Shown: positions 1 to 8,251, counted from the stretch's first letter. The stretch is DNA of 64,000 nt from Pseudomonas zanjanensis (GCF_014268745.2 NZ_JABWRB020000001.1:2046001-2110000); one strand, 5' to 3'. Notes: generated by a model not told the origin, from the sequence alone. Numbers and translations: made by a program.

Positions 1-231
1 CACACCCCGACGGTCTGACCAGGCACCCACCAGCGTGCCGGAAATCGCCCAGGCCAATGCCAGCACCGAAGACAACATGCCGAGGTGGCTGTTGCTCAGT
101 TGGAGTTCATCGGCCATGAACGGAAACAGAAAGGACAGGGCCAGACGGTCGAAGAACACAAAACCGAACGTCAGGAACAGCACGCAGAGCAGGGTATTTT
201 CATAACTGGCTTTATTATTGTTGTGAGCCAT
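1..231 (-). CDS. MFS transporter, N-terminal part (cut by window edge)
   Basis: The 77 visible codons begin with a short polar stretch (MAHNNNKASYENT), then a hydrophobic helix with a Phe-rich run (FGFVFFDRLALSF). A second helix follows, and then GAWSDRRG, which matches the MFS loop 2-3 signature (GxxxDRxGR). The protein is therefore the start of a major facilitator superfamily permease of the inner membrane, probably the anion:cation symporter branch given the FxDR motif in helix 1. The start lies 22 bp after the stop of the cupin gene on the same strand, so the two are probably co-transcribed, with the permease importing the cupin substrate or a precursor. The substrate cannot be told from this fragment. 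Confidence 0.8.
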   Translation of the reverse strand, partial: MAHNNNKASYENTLLCVLFLTFGFVFFDRLALSFLFPFMADELQLSNSHLGMLSSVLALAWAISGTLVGAWSDRRGV

Positions 232-252
232 GGTGGTTCTCCGTAGCACGGG

Positions 253-786
253 TTAACGGAACAGGCGGTCCACAGCGTCAGCCCCCAGGCCGACCTTCTC
301 GTAATGTTCGCGGCACAGGGCGATGTAGGAGTGCACATCGAAATAACCGGTGGACTCGCCTTGATCGTCGAGCCAGATCAGCGGCCCCTTGACGATAAAG
401 AACACACGCATCGGTTCTTCATGCTCGTAGGCCACCAAGGTGTGCCCCTCACCCGGCGTCTCATAAACGAAGTCGCCAGCGGTGGCGGTCCATTCGTGTT
501 CCAGATACCCCCACTTGCCCGAAAGCGTGTAAGCGAACACTTCGTGTGGGTGGTAGTGGCGATTGACCAGGCCGGCACGACTGGACATCAAGATGTCGCA
601 CCAACGGTTTTCGCTGGGGGAGATCCACAGGGGGCGTGAAGAAACGGTCTCGGTGAAAGGGACATAAAGCCGCAAATCATCACTGGCGGCATTGGGCAAA
701 TAAACCTCGGGCTTGGCGTCGGGCTTGAAGCAGTTCGCGATGGGCTGCAGGTCTTTCCAAAATTCGTTGCGGGCTAATTCGGGCAT
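253..786 (-). CDS. Cupin-fold dioxygenase, 2,4'-dihydroxyacetophenone dioxygenase-like
   Basis: A 177-residue single-domain cupin. The first cupin box contains H77, H79 and H81 followed by E82 (RHYHPHE), and the second box is PGEGHTLV with H115. This gives a likely 3-His (plus Glu) mononuclear iron site. The general layout and length resemble the 2,4'-dihydroxyacetophenone dioxygenase/ChrR-like cupin group, which cleaves a C-C bond in aromatic ketones or binds metal in anti-sigma factors. The enzyme reading is favoured because an MFS permease lies directly downstream and no sigma factor is adjacent. It is divergent from an AraC regulator 241 bp away, which is the obvious candidate activator. 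The exact substrate is inference. Confidence 0.72.
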   Translation of the reverse strand: MPELARNEFWKDLQPIANCFKPDAKPEVYLPNAASDDLRLYVPFTETVSSRPLWISPSENRWCDILMSSRAGLVNRHYHPHEVFAYTLSGKWGYLEHEWTATAGDFVYETPGEGHTLVAYEHEEPMRVFFIVKGPLIWLDDQGESTGYFDVHSYIALCREHYEKVGLGADAVDRLFR

Positions 787-1027
787 GTCGGGCCTCTGAT
801 TGTTGGAGTACGGAGGCCACTCTAAGGCGGGGAACGCGGGGCGGTTTGATCGAAACAGACGTCATTGTTGTCCGCATCGGACGGATATCTTTTCCTCGCA
901 CAGTCGCCGTACTTTTGTTCCGGCCATTGATTGACAGCGCGCTTGGGGCGGTTGTTAATGAGGCTCTGCATGCCCCCATGGTCCGCCTTGCGCGGGGTTG
1001 AGCAGTCCATAAAACGAGAACAATAAA

Positions 1028-2002
1028 ATGGTCAAATCCCCCCCCTTGCTCGACACCCGGCGTGCAAGTACCGATGACTATCCACCTGATCAGCGCTTGG
1101 CATTCTGGGAGCAGTACAACGCATCGACACTGGTGGGGCTGAAGTGCTCATCCTTCAGCGAAACCGGGTTCAATGCGCGGGAGGACAACCTGAGTCTGGA
1201 ACGACTTCGAGTCGCCCATATTGTCGGCAACCAGCATGTCATCGAGCGCGATGGCTCAATGATTCGCACGGTACCCAAAGAGTCGGTATTCGTGTCGCTG
1301 GTCTTAGGCAGTGAGTCGTTTTTCTTTCAAAACGGCACCTGTCATTTGCTGGAACCTGGTGAGCTGATGGTGTACCGCACCGACAAACCCTACCTGTTTG
1401 GCTTCTCCAGTTCGATGCATAAATTTATCTTCGATATACCCCAGGACGTTTTTGCATCCCACTGCTTGCGTCGCTTTGATAGCGCACTGAAGATCAGCAC
1501 ACACACCGGCACGCAGCGTTTGCTCTTACGCACGTTGAGTGAGCGCACCGGCGTATTTTTCGAGCAGCCCCTCAGCCAGGGGGCAGACAACTATCAAGAC
1601 GAGGTCCTTGAACTGTTGGGCAATATCATTGCTGGCCAGGTAGGTAATCGCCGAATCAATGCGCTTAGCACTTCTTACTTACTGGCCGCCAAGCAATGCA
1701 TCCTCGAGCAACTGGCCGACCCTACACTGAGCTGTGAGCGAGTAGCGGCACAAACCGGCGTTTCTACGCGACACTTGGCACGGCTGTTCGCCATGGAAGA
1801 CACCCAGCCCCATCGGTTTATTCTGGAGAAGCGTTTGCAGCGCGCGTTTCAGGTGCTGAGCAGCGGGGAGGGCAGAGGACTGGACATTGCCGAAGTTGCC
1901 TACCAGCAGGGCTTCAGCAGCCAGGCGCACTTTGCCAGGGCTTTCAAGACGCACTTCGGCCGCACTCCCAGCGACGTGCGCGCAACGGCGGGGGGCGCTT
2001 AG
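1028..2002 (+). CDS. AraC family transcriptional regulator (FeaR/NahR-type binding domain)
   Basis: A 324-residue regulator. The N-terminal ~190 residues fit the AraC-binding-like domain (FWEQYN..., then a beta-rich section with ERDGSMIRTVPKESVFVSLV). The last ~105 residues contain the two helix-turn-helix motifs of the family (CERVAAQTGVSTRHLARLF and DIAEVAYQQGFSSQAHFARAF, then FGRTPSDVR). Regulators of this shape usually activate aromatic or amine catabolic operons in response to the substrate. It is divergently oriented from the cupin/MFS pair, so regulation of that pair is likely. The start codon is preceded only by a weak purine stretch (CGAGAA). Confidence 0.85.
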   Translation: MVKSPPLLDTRRASTDDYPPDQRLAFWEQYNASTLVGLKCSSFSETGFNAREDNLSLERLRVAHIVGNQHVIERDGSMIRTVPKESVFVSLVLGSESFFFQNGTCHLLEPGELMVYRTDKPYLFGFSSSMHKFIFDIPQDVFASHCLRRFDSALKISTHTGTQRLLLRTLSERTGVFFEQPLSQGADNYQDEVLELLGNIIAGQVGNRRINALSTSYLLAAKQCILEQLADPTLSCERVAAQTGVSTRHLARLFAMEDTQPHRFILEKRLQRAFQVLSSGEGRGLDIAEVAYQQGFSSQAHFARAFKTHFGRTPSDVRATAGGA

Positions 2003-2074
2003 CCAGGTTGCGGACTGTCTTCTGCGGCATGACTCATTTATGATCGCCGATTGATAAAATCTGGATACCGCTTC

Positions 2075-2650
2075 ATGAGTACACGTTCCGACCTCCTGAC
2101 CAGCGCTGAAATCCTCTTGCGGACCAAAGGCTATGCAGCGTTCAGCTACGCCGACCTCGCGACTGAAATTGGCATCAAGAAGGCGAGTATTCATCACCAC
2201 TTCCCTACCAAGGAAGGGATGGCGATCGCGATTGTCGAAAGCTATCTGTTCCGTTTCAAGAATCAACTGGAGCAGATCAACGCAGACAATGCCGGTGTGA
2301 TCGACCGTCTCGAAGCGTTTGCGCTCATGTTCGCCCAGAGCAGCACCGAAGGCATGTTGCCGTTGTGCGGAGCCCTGGCCGCAGAGCTGCTCGCGTTGCC
2401 CGACAGTCTGCAGGCGTTGACCCGAGACTTTTTCGAGATCCACCTCGTGTGGCTGCAGGCCAATATTGCATTAGGTCAATCCGTCGGGGAGCTCAAGGCC
2501 GAACTCAACGCGGTGCACGTCGCCCGGCTTATCCTCAATGCACTGGAAGGCAACAGCTTCGTTTCTTGGGCACTGAGCGACGCTTATGCACCATCGTCCG
2601 GGTTCGATATTCTCCTGGAAGGACTACGCGCAGCGCCCCCGTGTCACTAG
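2075..2650 (+). CDS. TetR/AcrR family transcriptional regulator
   Basis: About 191 residues from the chosen ATG; an in-frame ATG 24 bp upstream would add eight residues that do not look like TetR sequence. The N-terminal helix-turn-helix is clear: LLRTKGYAAFSYADLATEIG, then IKKASIHHHFPTKEGM, typical of the ComR/YxaF-like group. The C-terminal ligand-binding half has no recognisable motif. A rho-independent terminator follows the stop. The next operon's promoter, and the promoter of the facing operon near 6940, both hold a CTACC-N8-GGTAG dyad, so this protein is the likely repressor of both. It may sense electrophiles or oxidants; that is inference from the regulated genes. Confidence 0.85.
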   Translation: MSTRSDLLTSAEILLRTKGYAAFSYADLATEIGIKKASIHHHFPTKEGMAIAIVESYLFRFKNQLEQINADNAGVIDRLEAFALMFAQSSTEGMLPLCGALAAELLALPDSLQALTRDFFEIHLVWLQANIALGQSVGELKAELNAVHVARLILNALEGNSFVSWALSDAYAPSSGFDILLEGLRAAPPCH

Positions 2651-2680
2651 GCAATCGCACCGCAACAACGCATCCCTATA

Positions 2681-2712
2681 AAACGCCTCGAATGACCGAG
2701 GCGTTTTTTTTT
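2681..2712 (+). terminator. Rho-independent terminator after the TetR gene
   Basis: Stem AACGCCTCG / CGAGGCGTT with a short loop (AATGAC), followed by a run of nine or more T. It lies 30 bp after the TetR stop codon and separates this gene from the OsmC-led operon. Confidence 0.9.
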
Positions 2713-2758
2713 GCGGCGGGAGACGCGCCGATGAGTGATTTCAATAATTATTGAATGA

Positions 2759-2776
2759 CTACCTACTACTTGGTAG
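2759..2776. promoter_or_regulatory. Putative TetR operator, CTACC-N8-GGTAG
   Basis: The dyad CTACCTACTACTTGGTAG lies about 50 bp before the OsmC start. The same arms and spacing occur at 6937-6954, upstream of the facing AhpD-like/OYE operon. Two copies at two promoters flanking one regulon, with a TetR gene next door, argue for a shared repressor site. Binding itself is inferred. Confidence 0.65.
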
Positions 2777-2827
2777 AGTAATTTCTCTTTCGATCACAAC
2801 CTGATCTATCCAAAGAGGAATCCGCAA

Positions 2828-3382
2828 ATGAGCAACAACCTGAACGGTATCGACGTCGCCGCGCTCCAGCAGTTCGCCCAAGGCGTCGCCGAGGACGCCA
2901 CCAAGCGTCACGCCAGTTTCAATGTCAAGACCGAGTGGAAAGGCCAGACCCGCACAGTGGCTAAAGTCAATCGCTACAGCTTGGCTGGTGAAACCTATTC
3001 GCGTGATTTTGAAATTGCCGCTGATGAGCCAAATGAACTGCTGGGCCAGAATTCCGCGCCAAACCCTCAAGAGCTGCTGATGGCTGCGCTTAACGCTTGC
3101 ATGTCTGTCGGTTATGCCGCGAATGCCGCGATGATGGGGATCAAGATTCACAGCCTGGAAATCGAAACCAACGGCACCCTCGACCTGCGTGGCTTCCTGG
3201 GCATCGACGAGAGCGTCAACCCAGGCTACGACGAAGTGAGCGTGGCGATCCGTCTGCATACTGATGCGCCGCGTGAGCGTGTTGAGGAATTGCATAACGC
3301 CGTGCTCCAAACGTCGGTCAATTACGCCAACTTCTCCAAGGCCATCCGCATGGTGCCGACCCTCGAAGTGCGTGAAGACTGA
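2828..3382 (+). CDS. OsmC family protein
   Basis: A 184-residue OsmC/Ohr-superfamily protein. The family core is visible: NELLGQNSAPNPQELLMAALNACMSVGYA, with one conserved cysteine at position 91 on the central helix. Members normally reduce organic hydroperoxides with two cysteines. Here the region that normally carries the second (around residues 157-165, VLQTSVNY) has no cysteine, so classical two-Cys peroxidase activity is doubtful. It opens an operon with an SDR, a DsbA-like and a thioredoxin-like gene. Its promoter carries the putative TetR operator. The ribosome binding site AAAGAGGAA is strong. Confidence 0.87.
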   Translation: MSNNLNGIDVAALQQFAQGVAEDATKRHASFNVKTEWKGQTRTVAKVNRYSLAGETYSRDFEIAADEPNELLGQNSAPNPQELLMAALNACMSVGYAANAAMMGIKIHSLEIETNGTLDLRGFLGIDESVNPGYDEVSVAIRLHTDAPRERVEELHNAVLQTSVNYANFSKAIRMVPTLEVRED

Positions 3383-3468
3383 TCGCCCATTTCTAATCCC
3401 TGCGTGCATCAATGAACATAGGTCATACCGATGCCACGCCCATCAAATCCAGATATTCGGAGTTTGCA

Positions 3469-4242
3469 ATGAACGATTTTTTCAAAGGTAAGAAACTGTT
3501 AGTCGTGGGTGGCACCAGTGGCATGGGATTGGAAACGGCCCGCATGGTGCTGAAGGCGGGCGGCAGCGTCGTGCTCACAGGCAGCAAACAGGCTAAAGCG
3601 GATGCGGTGAGTAATGAGTTGAGCGCGCTGGGCCCTGTGTCGGTGATTGTCGCTGACCTGATGACGGAGGAGGGCATGAATGTCGTTCGCCAGGAAATCG
3701 ATGCCGACCACAGCGATATCAGCCTGATGGTGAACTCCGCCGGGATCTTTATTCCCCAGCCATTTATCGAGCATGGTGACGCCGATTACGACATGTACCT
3801 GTCCCTCAACCGCGCCACGTTCTTCATCACCCAGACAGTCGTCAAGAACATGCTGGCCGCCAAGCGCGAAGGGGCCATTGTCAACGTCGGCTCCATCGGT
3901 GCACAGGCCGCACTGGCAGGTTCGCCAGCCTCTGCCTATTCCATGGCCAAGGCGGGGCTGCATGCCATGACCCGTAACCTGGCCATTGAATTGGCTCACT
4001 CCGGCATCCGTGTGAATGCGGTATCGCCAGGTATCGTTCACACCTCGATCTACGAGGGGTTCATGGACAAAGAGGCGATCCCGGACGCGATGAAATCGCT
4101 GAACGATTTCCATCCGTTGGGACGCGTCGGTGTTCCTGAAGATGTCGCCAACACCATTCTCTTCCTGCTGTCGGAAAAAACTTCCTGGGTGACCGGCGCT
4201 ATCTGGGATGTGGATGCGGGGATCATGGCGGTACGTGCCTGA
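3469..4242 (+). CDS. SDR family NAD(P)-dependent oxidoreductase
   Basis: About 257 residues from the ATG preceded by CGGAG; a longer frame starting at 3412 adds 19 residues before the fold and is disfavoured. The nucleotide-binding turn is GGTSGMG (classical TGxxxGxG with G for T), the structural motif NSAG is present, and the active site is YSMAK with upstream Ser (NVGSIG). The C-terminus ([23 protein letters not shown]) is the usual SDR ending. The substrate is unknown. It follows the OsmC gene by 86 bp and probably belongs to the same operon. Confidence 0.9.
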   Translation: MNDFFKGKKLLVVGGTSGMGLETARMVLKAGGSVVLTGSKQAKADAVSNELSALGPVSVIVADLMTEEGMNVVRQEIDADHSDISLMVNSAGIFIPQPFIEHGDADYDMYLSLNRATFFITQTVVKNMLAAKREGAIVNVGSIGAQAALAGSPASAYSMAKAGLHAMTRNLAIELAHSGIRVNAVSPGIVHTSIYEGFMDKEAIPDAMKSLNDFHPLGRVGVPEDVANTILFLLSEKTSWVTGAIWDVDAGIMAVRA

Positions 4243-4262
4243 GCACAGCGACGAGTGCGACA

Positions 4263-4294
4263 AGATGAAGGCTCCCTTTGGGCGAGCTTTCATC
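4263..4294 (+). other. Imperfect stem-loop between the SDR and DsbA-like genes
   Basis: GATGAAGGCTC and GAGCTTTCATC pair with one mismatch around a small loop. There is no T-run after it, so it may be an RNA-stabilising or partial-termination structure rather than a full terminator. Confidence 0.4.
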
Positions 4295-4335
4295 CCTTCA
4301 CCTCTACACGCGTTTCTTTGGTTATTGGATGAGAT

Positions 4336-5034
4336 ATGCAAACTTCTTCGAAAAAATATGCCGTCGATATCTGGTCTGATTACGTCTGCCCGTGGTGCTG
4401 GATTGCCAAGCGTCGATTTGAGAAAGCCTTGGAACAGTTTCCTGAAAAAAACGATGTGCAGGTCAATTTTCGGGCCTATCGCCTCGCAGCCAATCACACG
4501 CCCGAGCCCATGGTCGCAGCGCTTAAACGCAAGCTGGGCAACCCTCACTCCGCTGACGCCATGATGGATACGGTCAGAAAGTCCGGCCAGGGCGACGGCC
4601 TGGACTATCGTTTTGACACCATGCAGTTCGGCGACACCACCGATGCGCATGTCCTGGTCAAGGCCGTTGAGGGTGTCGATATCAAGAAATGCCTGGTGGA
4701 GGCCTTGTACGCGCAGAGCACGACCCACGGTCAGTCGCTGTTCGATCGCGACAGCCTGACGGCTATCGCCAAAACGGCCGGGATGAGCGACGAGGCGATC
4801 CAATTGGCATGGTCGTCCCCCCGGTTGCGTGCACAAATGATAGAAGACGAACAATTTGCTGCGCAGTTGGGCTCGGGCGTACCGATGTTTGTGTTCAACA
4901 ATCGGTTTTCCATGTCTGGCGCACAACCTGAGTTGGCGTTTCTCGAGGCGCTGGAGCAGATGCGAGTCACGTCCACGCGTGAAGAGGAGGTTTTCACCGG
5001 GCAAGTCTGCGGTATAGACGGTTGCAAGACTTGA
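4336..5034 (+). CDS. DsbA family oxidoreductase (FrnE-like)
   Basis: A 232-residue thioredoxin-fold protein of the FrnE/2-hydroxychromene-2-carboxylate isomerase-like group. The CxxC is CPWC at residues 18-21, right after the first beta-strand (DIWSDYVCPWCW). The cis-Pro loop is GSGVPMFVFNN, and the helical insertion typical of DsbA lies between. There is no signal peptide, so it is probably cytoplasmic, unlike true DsbA. Two extra cysteines sit near the C-terminus (QVCGIDGCKT), as in FrnE proteins linked to oxidative-stress tolerance. It lies between the SDR and a thioredoxin-like gene. Confidence 0.88.
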   Translation: MQTSSKKYAVDIWSDYVCPWCWIAKRRFEKALEQFPEKNDVQVNFRAYRLAANHTPEPMVAALKRKLGNPHSADAMMDTVRKSGQGDGLDYRFDTMQFGDTTDAHVLVKAVEGVDIKKCLVEALYAQSTTHGQSLFDRDSLTAIAKTAGMSDEAIQLAWSSPRLRAQMIEDEQFAAQLGSGVPMFVFNNRFSMSGAQPELAFLEALEQMRVTSTREEEVFTGQVCGIDGCKT

Positions 5035-5097
5035 AAGGCATTAACGCTGCGGCACGCTGTTGTGTCGCTCTTCACCCCTGATAAGTGTGAGATTCAC

Positions 5098-5430
5098 ATG
5101 AACCGTATTGTTGAATTGAGCGCTCCGCAGTTTGCCCGTTTTGTGACCAAGGGTAGTAGTGTGGTGTTGTTTTCCGCTTCTTGGTGCAAGCCATGTCAGG
5201 AGATAAAGCCAGCGTTCCATGCGCTTGAAGAAAAGCTTCACGCGCTCGCTGCCTTTGGAAAGATCGATGTCGCAATGTCCCCCACGATTGCGCAAATGTA
5301 TGGCATTCGCGCGGTGCCTTCCTTGGCGGTATTTCATGAGGGGCGGCTGTTGCGGGTAATGCCCGGTTCCCGCTCGATGGGCGCAATGAAGAAAGCGATT
5401 CTCGAGTTGCTGGAAGAGATCAGGCGTTAG
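5098..5430 (+). CDS. Thioredoxin family protein
   Basis: About 110 residues from the ATG at 5098; an upstream in-frame start at 5062 adds 12 unrelated residues. The active site reads WCKPC (C30, C33), with Lys replacing the Gly of classical thioredoxin WCGPC, which should shift its redox potential. The conserved RAVPSLAVF loop supplies the cis-Pro. It could recycle the neighbouring DsbA-like or OsmC-like proteins. Its 3' end overlaps the 3' end of the convergent OYE gene by 11 bp. Confidence 0.87.
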   Translation: MNRIVELSAPQFARFVTKGSSVVLFSASWCKPCQEIKPAFHALEEKLHALAAFGKIDVAMSPTIAQMYGIRAVPSLAVFHEGRLLRVMPGSRSMGAMKKAILELLEEIRR

Positions 5431-6526
5431 TCGTACGGAACCTTGGATAGTCGGTGTAGCCCTTGGCGATGCGATTACCTACGCCGTAGTAAGTCGCGCG
5501 ATCGCTCTCTGCCAGTGGCCAGCCGTTCTGCATGCGTTCGACCAGATCCGGGTTGGCGATATAGGCCGTGCCGAACGCAATCAGGTCAAGTTCGCCCTTG
5601 GCCAGTTCCGACTCGGCGAGCGCCTGAGTAAAACCGCCGGCCGCCATCAGGTTGCCTTTATAGGCTTCACGAAAGGCTGCGCCAAAGCCAGGCGGCGTTT
5701 GAGCGGCGACGATGGTCGGTTGGTAATTCAGGTGAACGTAGGCCAGTTCACGCTCGTTGAGCGCGGCCGCCATGCTCATCCAGGTTTCTGCTTCGCCCTC
5801 GTATACGCCGAAGTCATACAAGCGACCAAACGGCGAGAACCGTACGCCAATCCGCGCACCACCTATTTCATCGGCGATCGCGTCAATTGTTTCCAGCAGG
5901 AAGCGCTGGCGATTGACGATAGAGCCGCCGTACTGATCGGTGCGGGTGTTCAAGGCGCTACTGAGGAACTGGTCGAACAGAAAGCCGTTGGCTGCCATGA
6001 TTTCGATGCCTTCGAACCCGGCATCCATGGCCATGCGCGCAGACGTCACGAAGTCAGCAATGACACGTTTGATTTCATCCGTGCCGAGTGCGCGGGGGAC
6101 GCTGGGTCGCACGGGGCCGGCCTCGTTGGGCTTGGCCCAGGCATACACCGTGGTGTCGACCGCCGGCTGAGTGCCCGAAGAAACCGGCACCAAGCCATGC
6201 ACCGACACATGCGACATGCGGCCGACGTGCCACAACTGCGCAAAAATCCGACCGCCTTTGGCATGCACCGCATCGGTGACCTGACGCCAGCCAGGCAGGT
6301 GTTCGTCCGCGTAGATACCAGGGGTGTAGAGGTAGCCGCGCGCCTCGTCGGAAATCGGCAGGCCTTCGGTAATCAGCAGGCCCGCGGAGGCACGTTGTGC
6401 GTAGTACTCGACCGTGAACTCGTTTGGAACATTGTTCAGGGTGCGGGTGCGCGTCATGGGCGCCATGACCACACGGTTTTTCAACTCGACGCCGGACAGA
6501 TCATAAGGCGTAAACAACTTGTTCAT
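5420..6526 (-). CDS. Alkene reductase, old yellow enzyme family (NemA/XenB-like)
   Basis: A 368-residue FMN-dependent OYE. It starts with LFTPYDLSGVELKNRVVMAPMTR and carries the flavin-loop NTRTDQYGGSIVNRQRF and the C-terminal FGTAYIANPDLVERM. Family members reduce alpha,beta-unsaturated carbonyls, nitro compounds or nitrate esters using NAD(P)H. Unusually, the substrate-binding pair that is His-x-x-Asn/His in known members reads M177-A-A-N180, and the neighbouring Tyr proton donor is Phe182. The codon for M177 is clearly ATG in the sequence. Activity or substrate range may therefore differ. It is the second gene after the AhpD-like gene, both behind the putative TetR operator. Confidence 0.9.
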   Translation of the reverse strand: MNKLFTPYDLSGVELKNRVVMAPMTRTRTLNNVPNEFTVEYYAQRASAGLLITEGLPISDEARGYLYTPGIYADEHLPGWRQVTDAVHAKGGRIFAQLWHVGRMSHVSVHGLVPVSSGTQPAVDTTVYAWAKPNEAGPVRPSVPRALGTDEIKRVIADFVTSARMAMDAGFEGIEIMAANGFLFDQFLSSALNTRTDQYGGSIVNRQRFLLETIDAIADEIGGARIGVRFSPFGRLYDFGVYEGEAETWMSMAAALNERELAYVHLNYQPTIVAAQTPPGFGAAFREAYKGNLMAAGGFTQALAESELAKGELDLIAFGTAYIANPDLVERMQNGWPLAESDRATYYGVGNRIAKGYTDYPRFRTTNA

Positions 6527-6558
6527 GATTGATCTCGAATTAGAAAAGGATTATCGAA

Positions 6559-6891
6559 TTACGCTTTGTCGAACGCATCCAATACATGAGCGCTGTACAC
6601 CAGTGCGGCGCCGGCATTCATGTTGATGGCTACGCCAAGGGCTTCAGCCACTTCCTCATTGGTCACCCCGACTTTCTTGGCTTCAGCGGCGTGAAAGGCG
6701 ATGCAGCCATCGCAGCGGGTGGTGACAGCCACCGCCAGGGAGATCAGCTCACGCGTCTTCGCGTCCAGATAGTGGGTCTTGGCACCGGCCGCCCCCAAAG
6801 AAGCCATGCCTTTCATGGTGTCCGGAGACAAGCCATTGAGCTCTACCAGGCGAGCGTTGATGTCTTTGCGGGTTTGCTTCCAATCTTGCAT
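6559..6891 (-). CDS. Carboxymuconolactone decarboxylase / AhpD-like protein
   Basis: A 110-residue CMD-fold protein with the AhpD-type redox motif RCDGCIAFH, that is CxxC plus the His three residues on. Proteins of this sort act as alkylhydroperoxidase-like thiol reductants rather than as true decarboxylases. It precedes the OYE gene by 32 bp on the same strand and is the first gene of that operon. The operator dyad sits about 45 bp upstream of its start. It fits the thiol/electrophile-stress theme of the facing operon. Confidence 0.88.
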   Translation of the reverse strand: MQDWKQTRKDINARLVELNGLSPDTMKGMASLGAAGAKTHYLDAKTRELISLAVAVTTRCDGCIAFHAAEAKKVGVTNEEVAEALGVAINMNAGAALVYSAHVLDAFDKA

Positions 6892-6936
6892 GAGGTTCTC
6901 ACTGTGTCTGTGGCGGGTGTAAAACTACTAACAACG

Positions 6937-6954
6937 CTACCATCCAGTTGGTAG
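6937..6954. promoter_or_regulatory. Putative TetR operator, second copy
   Basis: CTACCATCCAGTTGGTAG has the same arms and the same N8 spacing as the site at 2759-2776, including the TT before the right arm. It lies upstream of the AhpD-like/OYE operon, which suggests that one TetR protein controls both transcription units. Confidence 0.65.
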
Positions 6955-7106
6955 GTGATCAATATTGTTTTATCGATAGGCACTATCAGTGAGATTTTCT
7001 AGGTGGGTGGTGGTTGTTCGATTTGAGGTGCTGCCAGCGATCCATTGCTGCTGTGCAGGTTGGTGCGGGCGGTACAAAAGGGGGCTTTTTCGCTTTTGCA
7101 ATTCCA

Positions 7107-7126
7107 TATTCATAAAAACGTAACAC
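7107..7126 (+). promoter_or_regulatory. Candidate PhoB (Pho) box upstream of pstS
   Basis: TATTCATAAAAACGTAACAC fits the Pho-box layout (a CTGTCAT-like half, an AT spacer, a CTGTCAC-like half) with several mismatches. It is 48 bp before the pstS start. The gene content makes PhoB control very likely; the exact site is less certain. Confidence 0.5.
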
Positions 7127-7173
7127 AACTGTTGCAGAGTTCTCCGGCCCGTCATCACAAGGAATTTCTTTCA

Positions 7174-8205
7174 ATGAAAAGTTTGATGAAGTCTGCTGCG
7201 CTCGCCGTTACGCTTTCTCTTTGTGCCACTTCGGCGACCTTCGCTGCAGAAAGTGTCCGTCTGACGGGTTCTGGCGCGAGTTTCCCAGCGCCGATCTACC
7301 TCACCTGGTTCAAGGATTTCAGCAAGAAATCCGAAGGCGTCACGGTGGACTACCAATCCAAGGGCAGCGGCGCGGGTGTACAGGACTTTCTGAACAAGAC
7401 CGTTGATTTCGCCGCCAGCGACTCGGCAATGAAAGACGAAGACATCGCCAAGGTCGCCGAAGGCGTGCAGTTGCTGCCGATGACCGCTGGGGAAATCGTC
7501 CTGGCCTATAACCTGCCGGGCAATCCCAAGGGCCTGAAGTTGCCACGGGACGTGTACTCCAACATCTTCCTCGGCAAGATCACTCGCTGGAACGACCCGC
7601 AAATCGTGGCGGCCAACCCGGACCTGAAACTGTCCGATACGCCGATCACGGTTGTCGTGCGTGCTGATTCCAGCGGCACCACCGCGGTATTCACCAAACA
7701 CCTGGCGACCATCAACCCAGACTTCAAACAGGCGCTGGGGGAGGGCAACACCGTCAACTGGCCGGCCAGTGACAAATTCATCAAGTCGCCGAAGAACGAT
7801 GGCGTGACCGCTACCGTGCGCCAGACCCCGGGCGCGATTGGCTACATCGAATACGGCTTCGCCAAGCTCGCCAAGGTTGACTTCGCCCAGTTGCAGAACA
7901 AGGCCGGCCAATACGTCGTGCCAAACGCCGAGAGTGGTGCCGAGGCCCTGGCGGCGGTGAAGATGCCAGAAAGCCTGGTGTCCTGGTTGCCTGATCCAGA
8001 CGGCGCCAAGTCGTACCCGATCACGTCCTACACCTGGATGATTTTCCGCAAGGACAACGGCAATCCGGCCAAGGCCAAGGCCATGCGTGAAATGGTCGAA
8101 TACAGCCTGACCGAAGGCCAGAAAATTGCCGACTCGATGGGGTACATCCCGTTGCCGGCGTCGGTTGTCGATCAGGTTCGCAAAGCTTCCGCCAACATTC
8201 AGTAA
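7174..8205 (+). CDS. pstS: Phosphate ABC transporter substrate-binding protein PstS
   Basis: 343 residues from the ATG preceded by AAGGA. It opens with a signal peptide (MKSLMKSAALAVTLSLC...TFA-AES). The mature protein begins with the E. coli-type phosphate-loop motif TGSGASFPAPIY, followed by DYQSKGSGAG and, later, DSSGTTAVF, all phosphate-contacting segments. It delivers periplasmic phosphate to PstCA. It leads a pstSCAB operon that lacks phoU. The E. coli-like form differs from the shorter PstS type that many pseudomonads carry in their main pst-phoU locus, so this is probably a second system. Confidence 0.95.
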   Translation: MKSLMKSAALAVTLSLCATSATFAAESVRLTGSGASFPAPIYLTWFKDFSKKSEGVTVDYQSKGSGAGVQDFLNKTVDFAASDSAMKDEDIAKVAEGVQLLPMTAGEIVLAYNLPGNPKGLKLPRDVYSNIFLGKITRWNDPQIVAANPDLKLSDTPITVVVRADSSGTTAVFTKHLATINPDFKQALGEGNTVNWPASDKFIKSPKNDGVTATVRQTPGAIGYIEYGFAKLAKVDFAQLQNKAGQYVVPNAESGAEALAAVKMPESLVSWLPDPDGAKSYPITSYTWMIFRKDNGNPAKAKAMREMVEYSLTEGQKIADSMGYIPLPASVVDQVRKASANIQ

Positions 8206-8215
8206 CGCCTGAGGC

Positions 8216-8251
8216 CTCTCCCGGTGTGGCATGTCAGCCAGGCTGGGAGAG
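8216..8251 (+). other. Intra-operon stem-loop between pstS and pstC
   Basis: CTCTCCC pairs with GGGAGAG around a structured 22-nt loop, just after the pstS stop and without a T-run. Such hairpins often protect the abundant binding-protein transcript from 3' decay. That role is inferred. Confidence 0.5.

Noticed and set aside
3499..5004. 501-residue open frame on the minus strand
   Set aside because: It runs antisense to the SDR and DsbA-like genes, both with clear motifs; the antisense product is Arg/His/Gly-rich without family resemblance, typical of GC-rich shadow frames.
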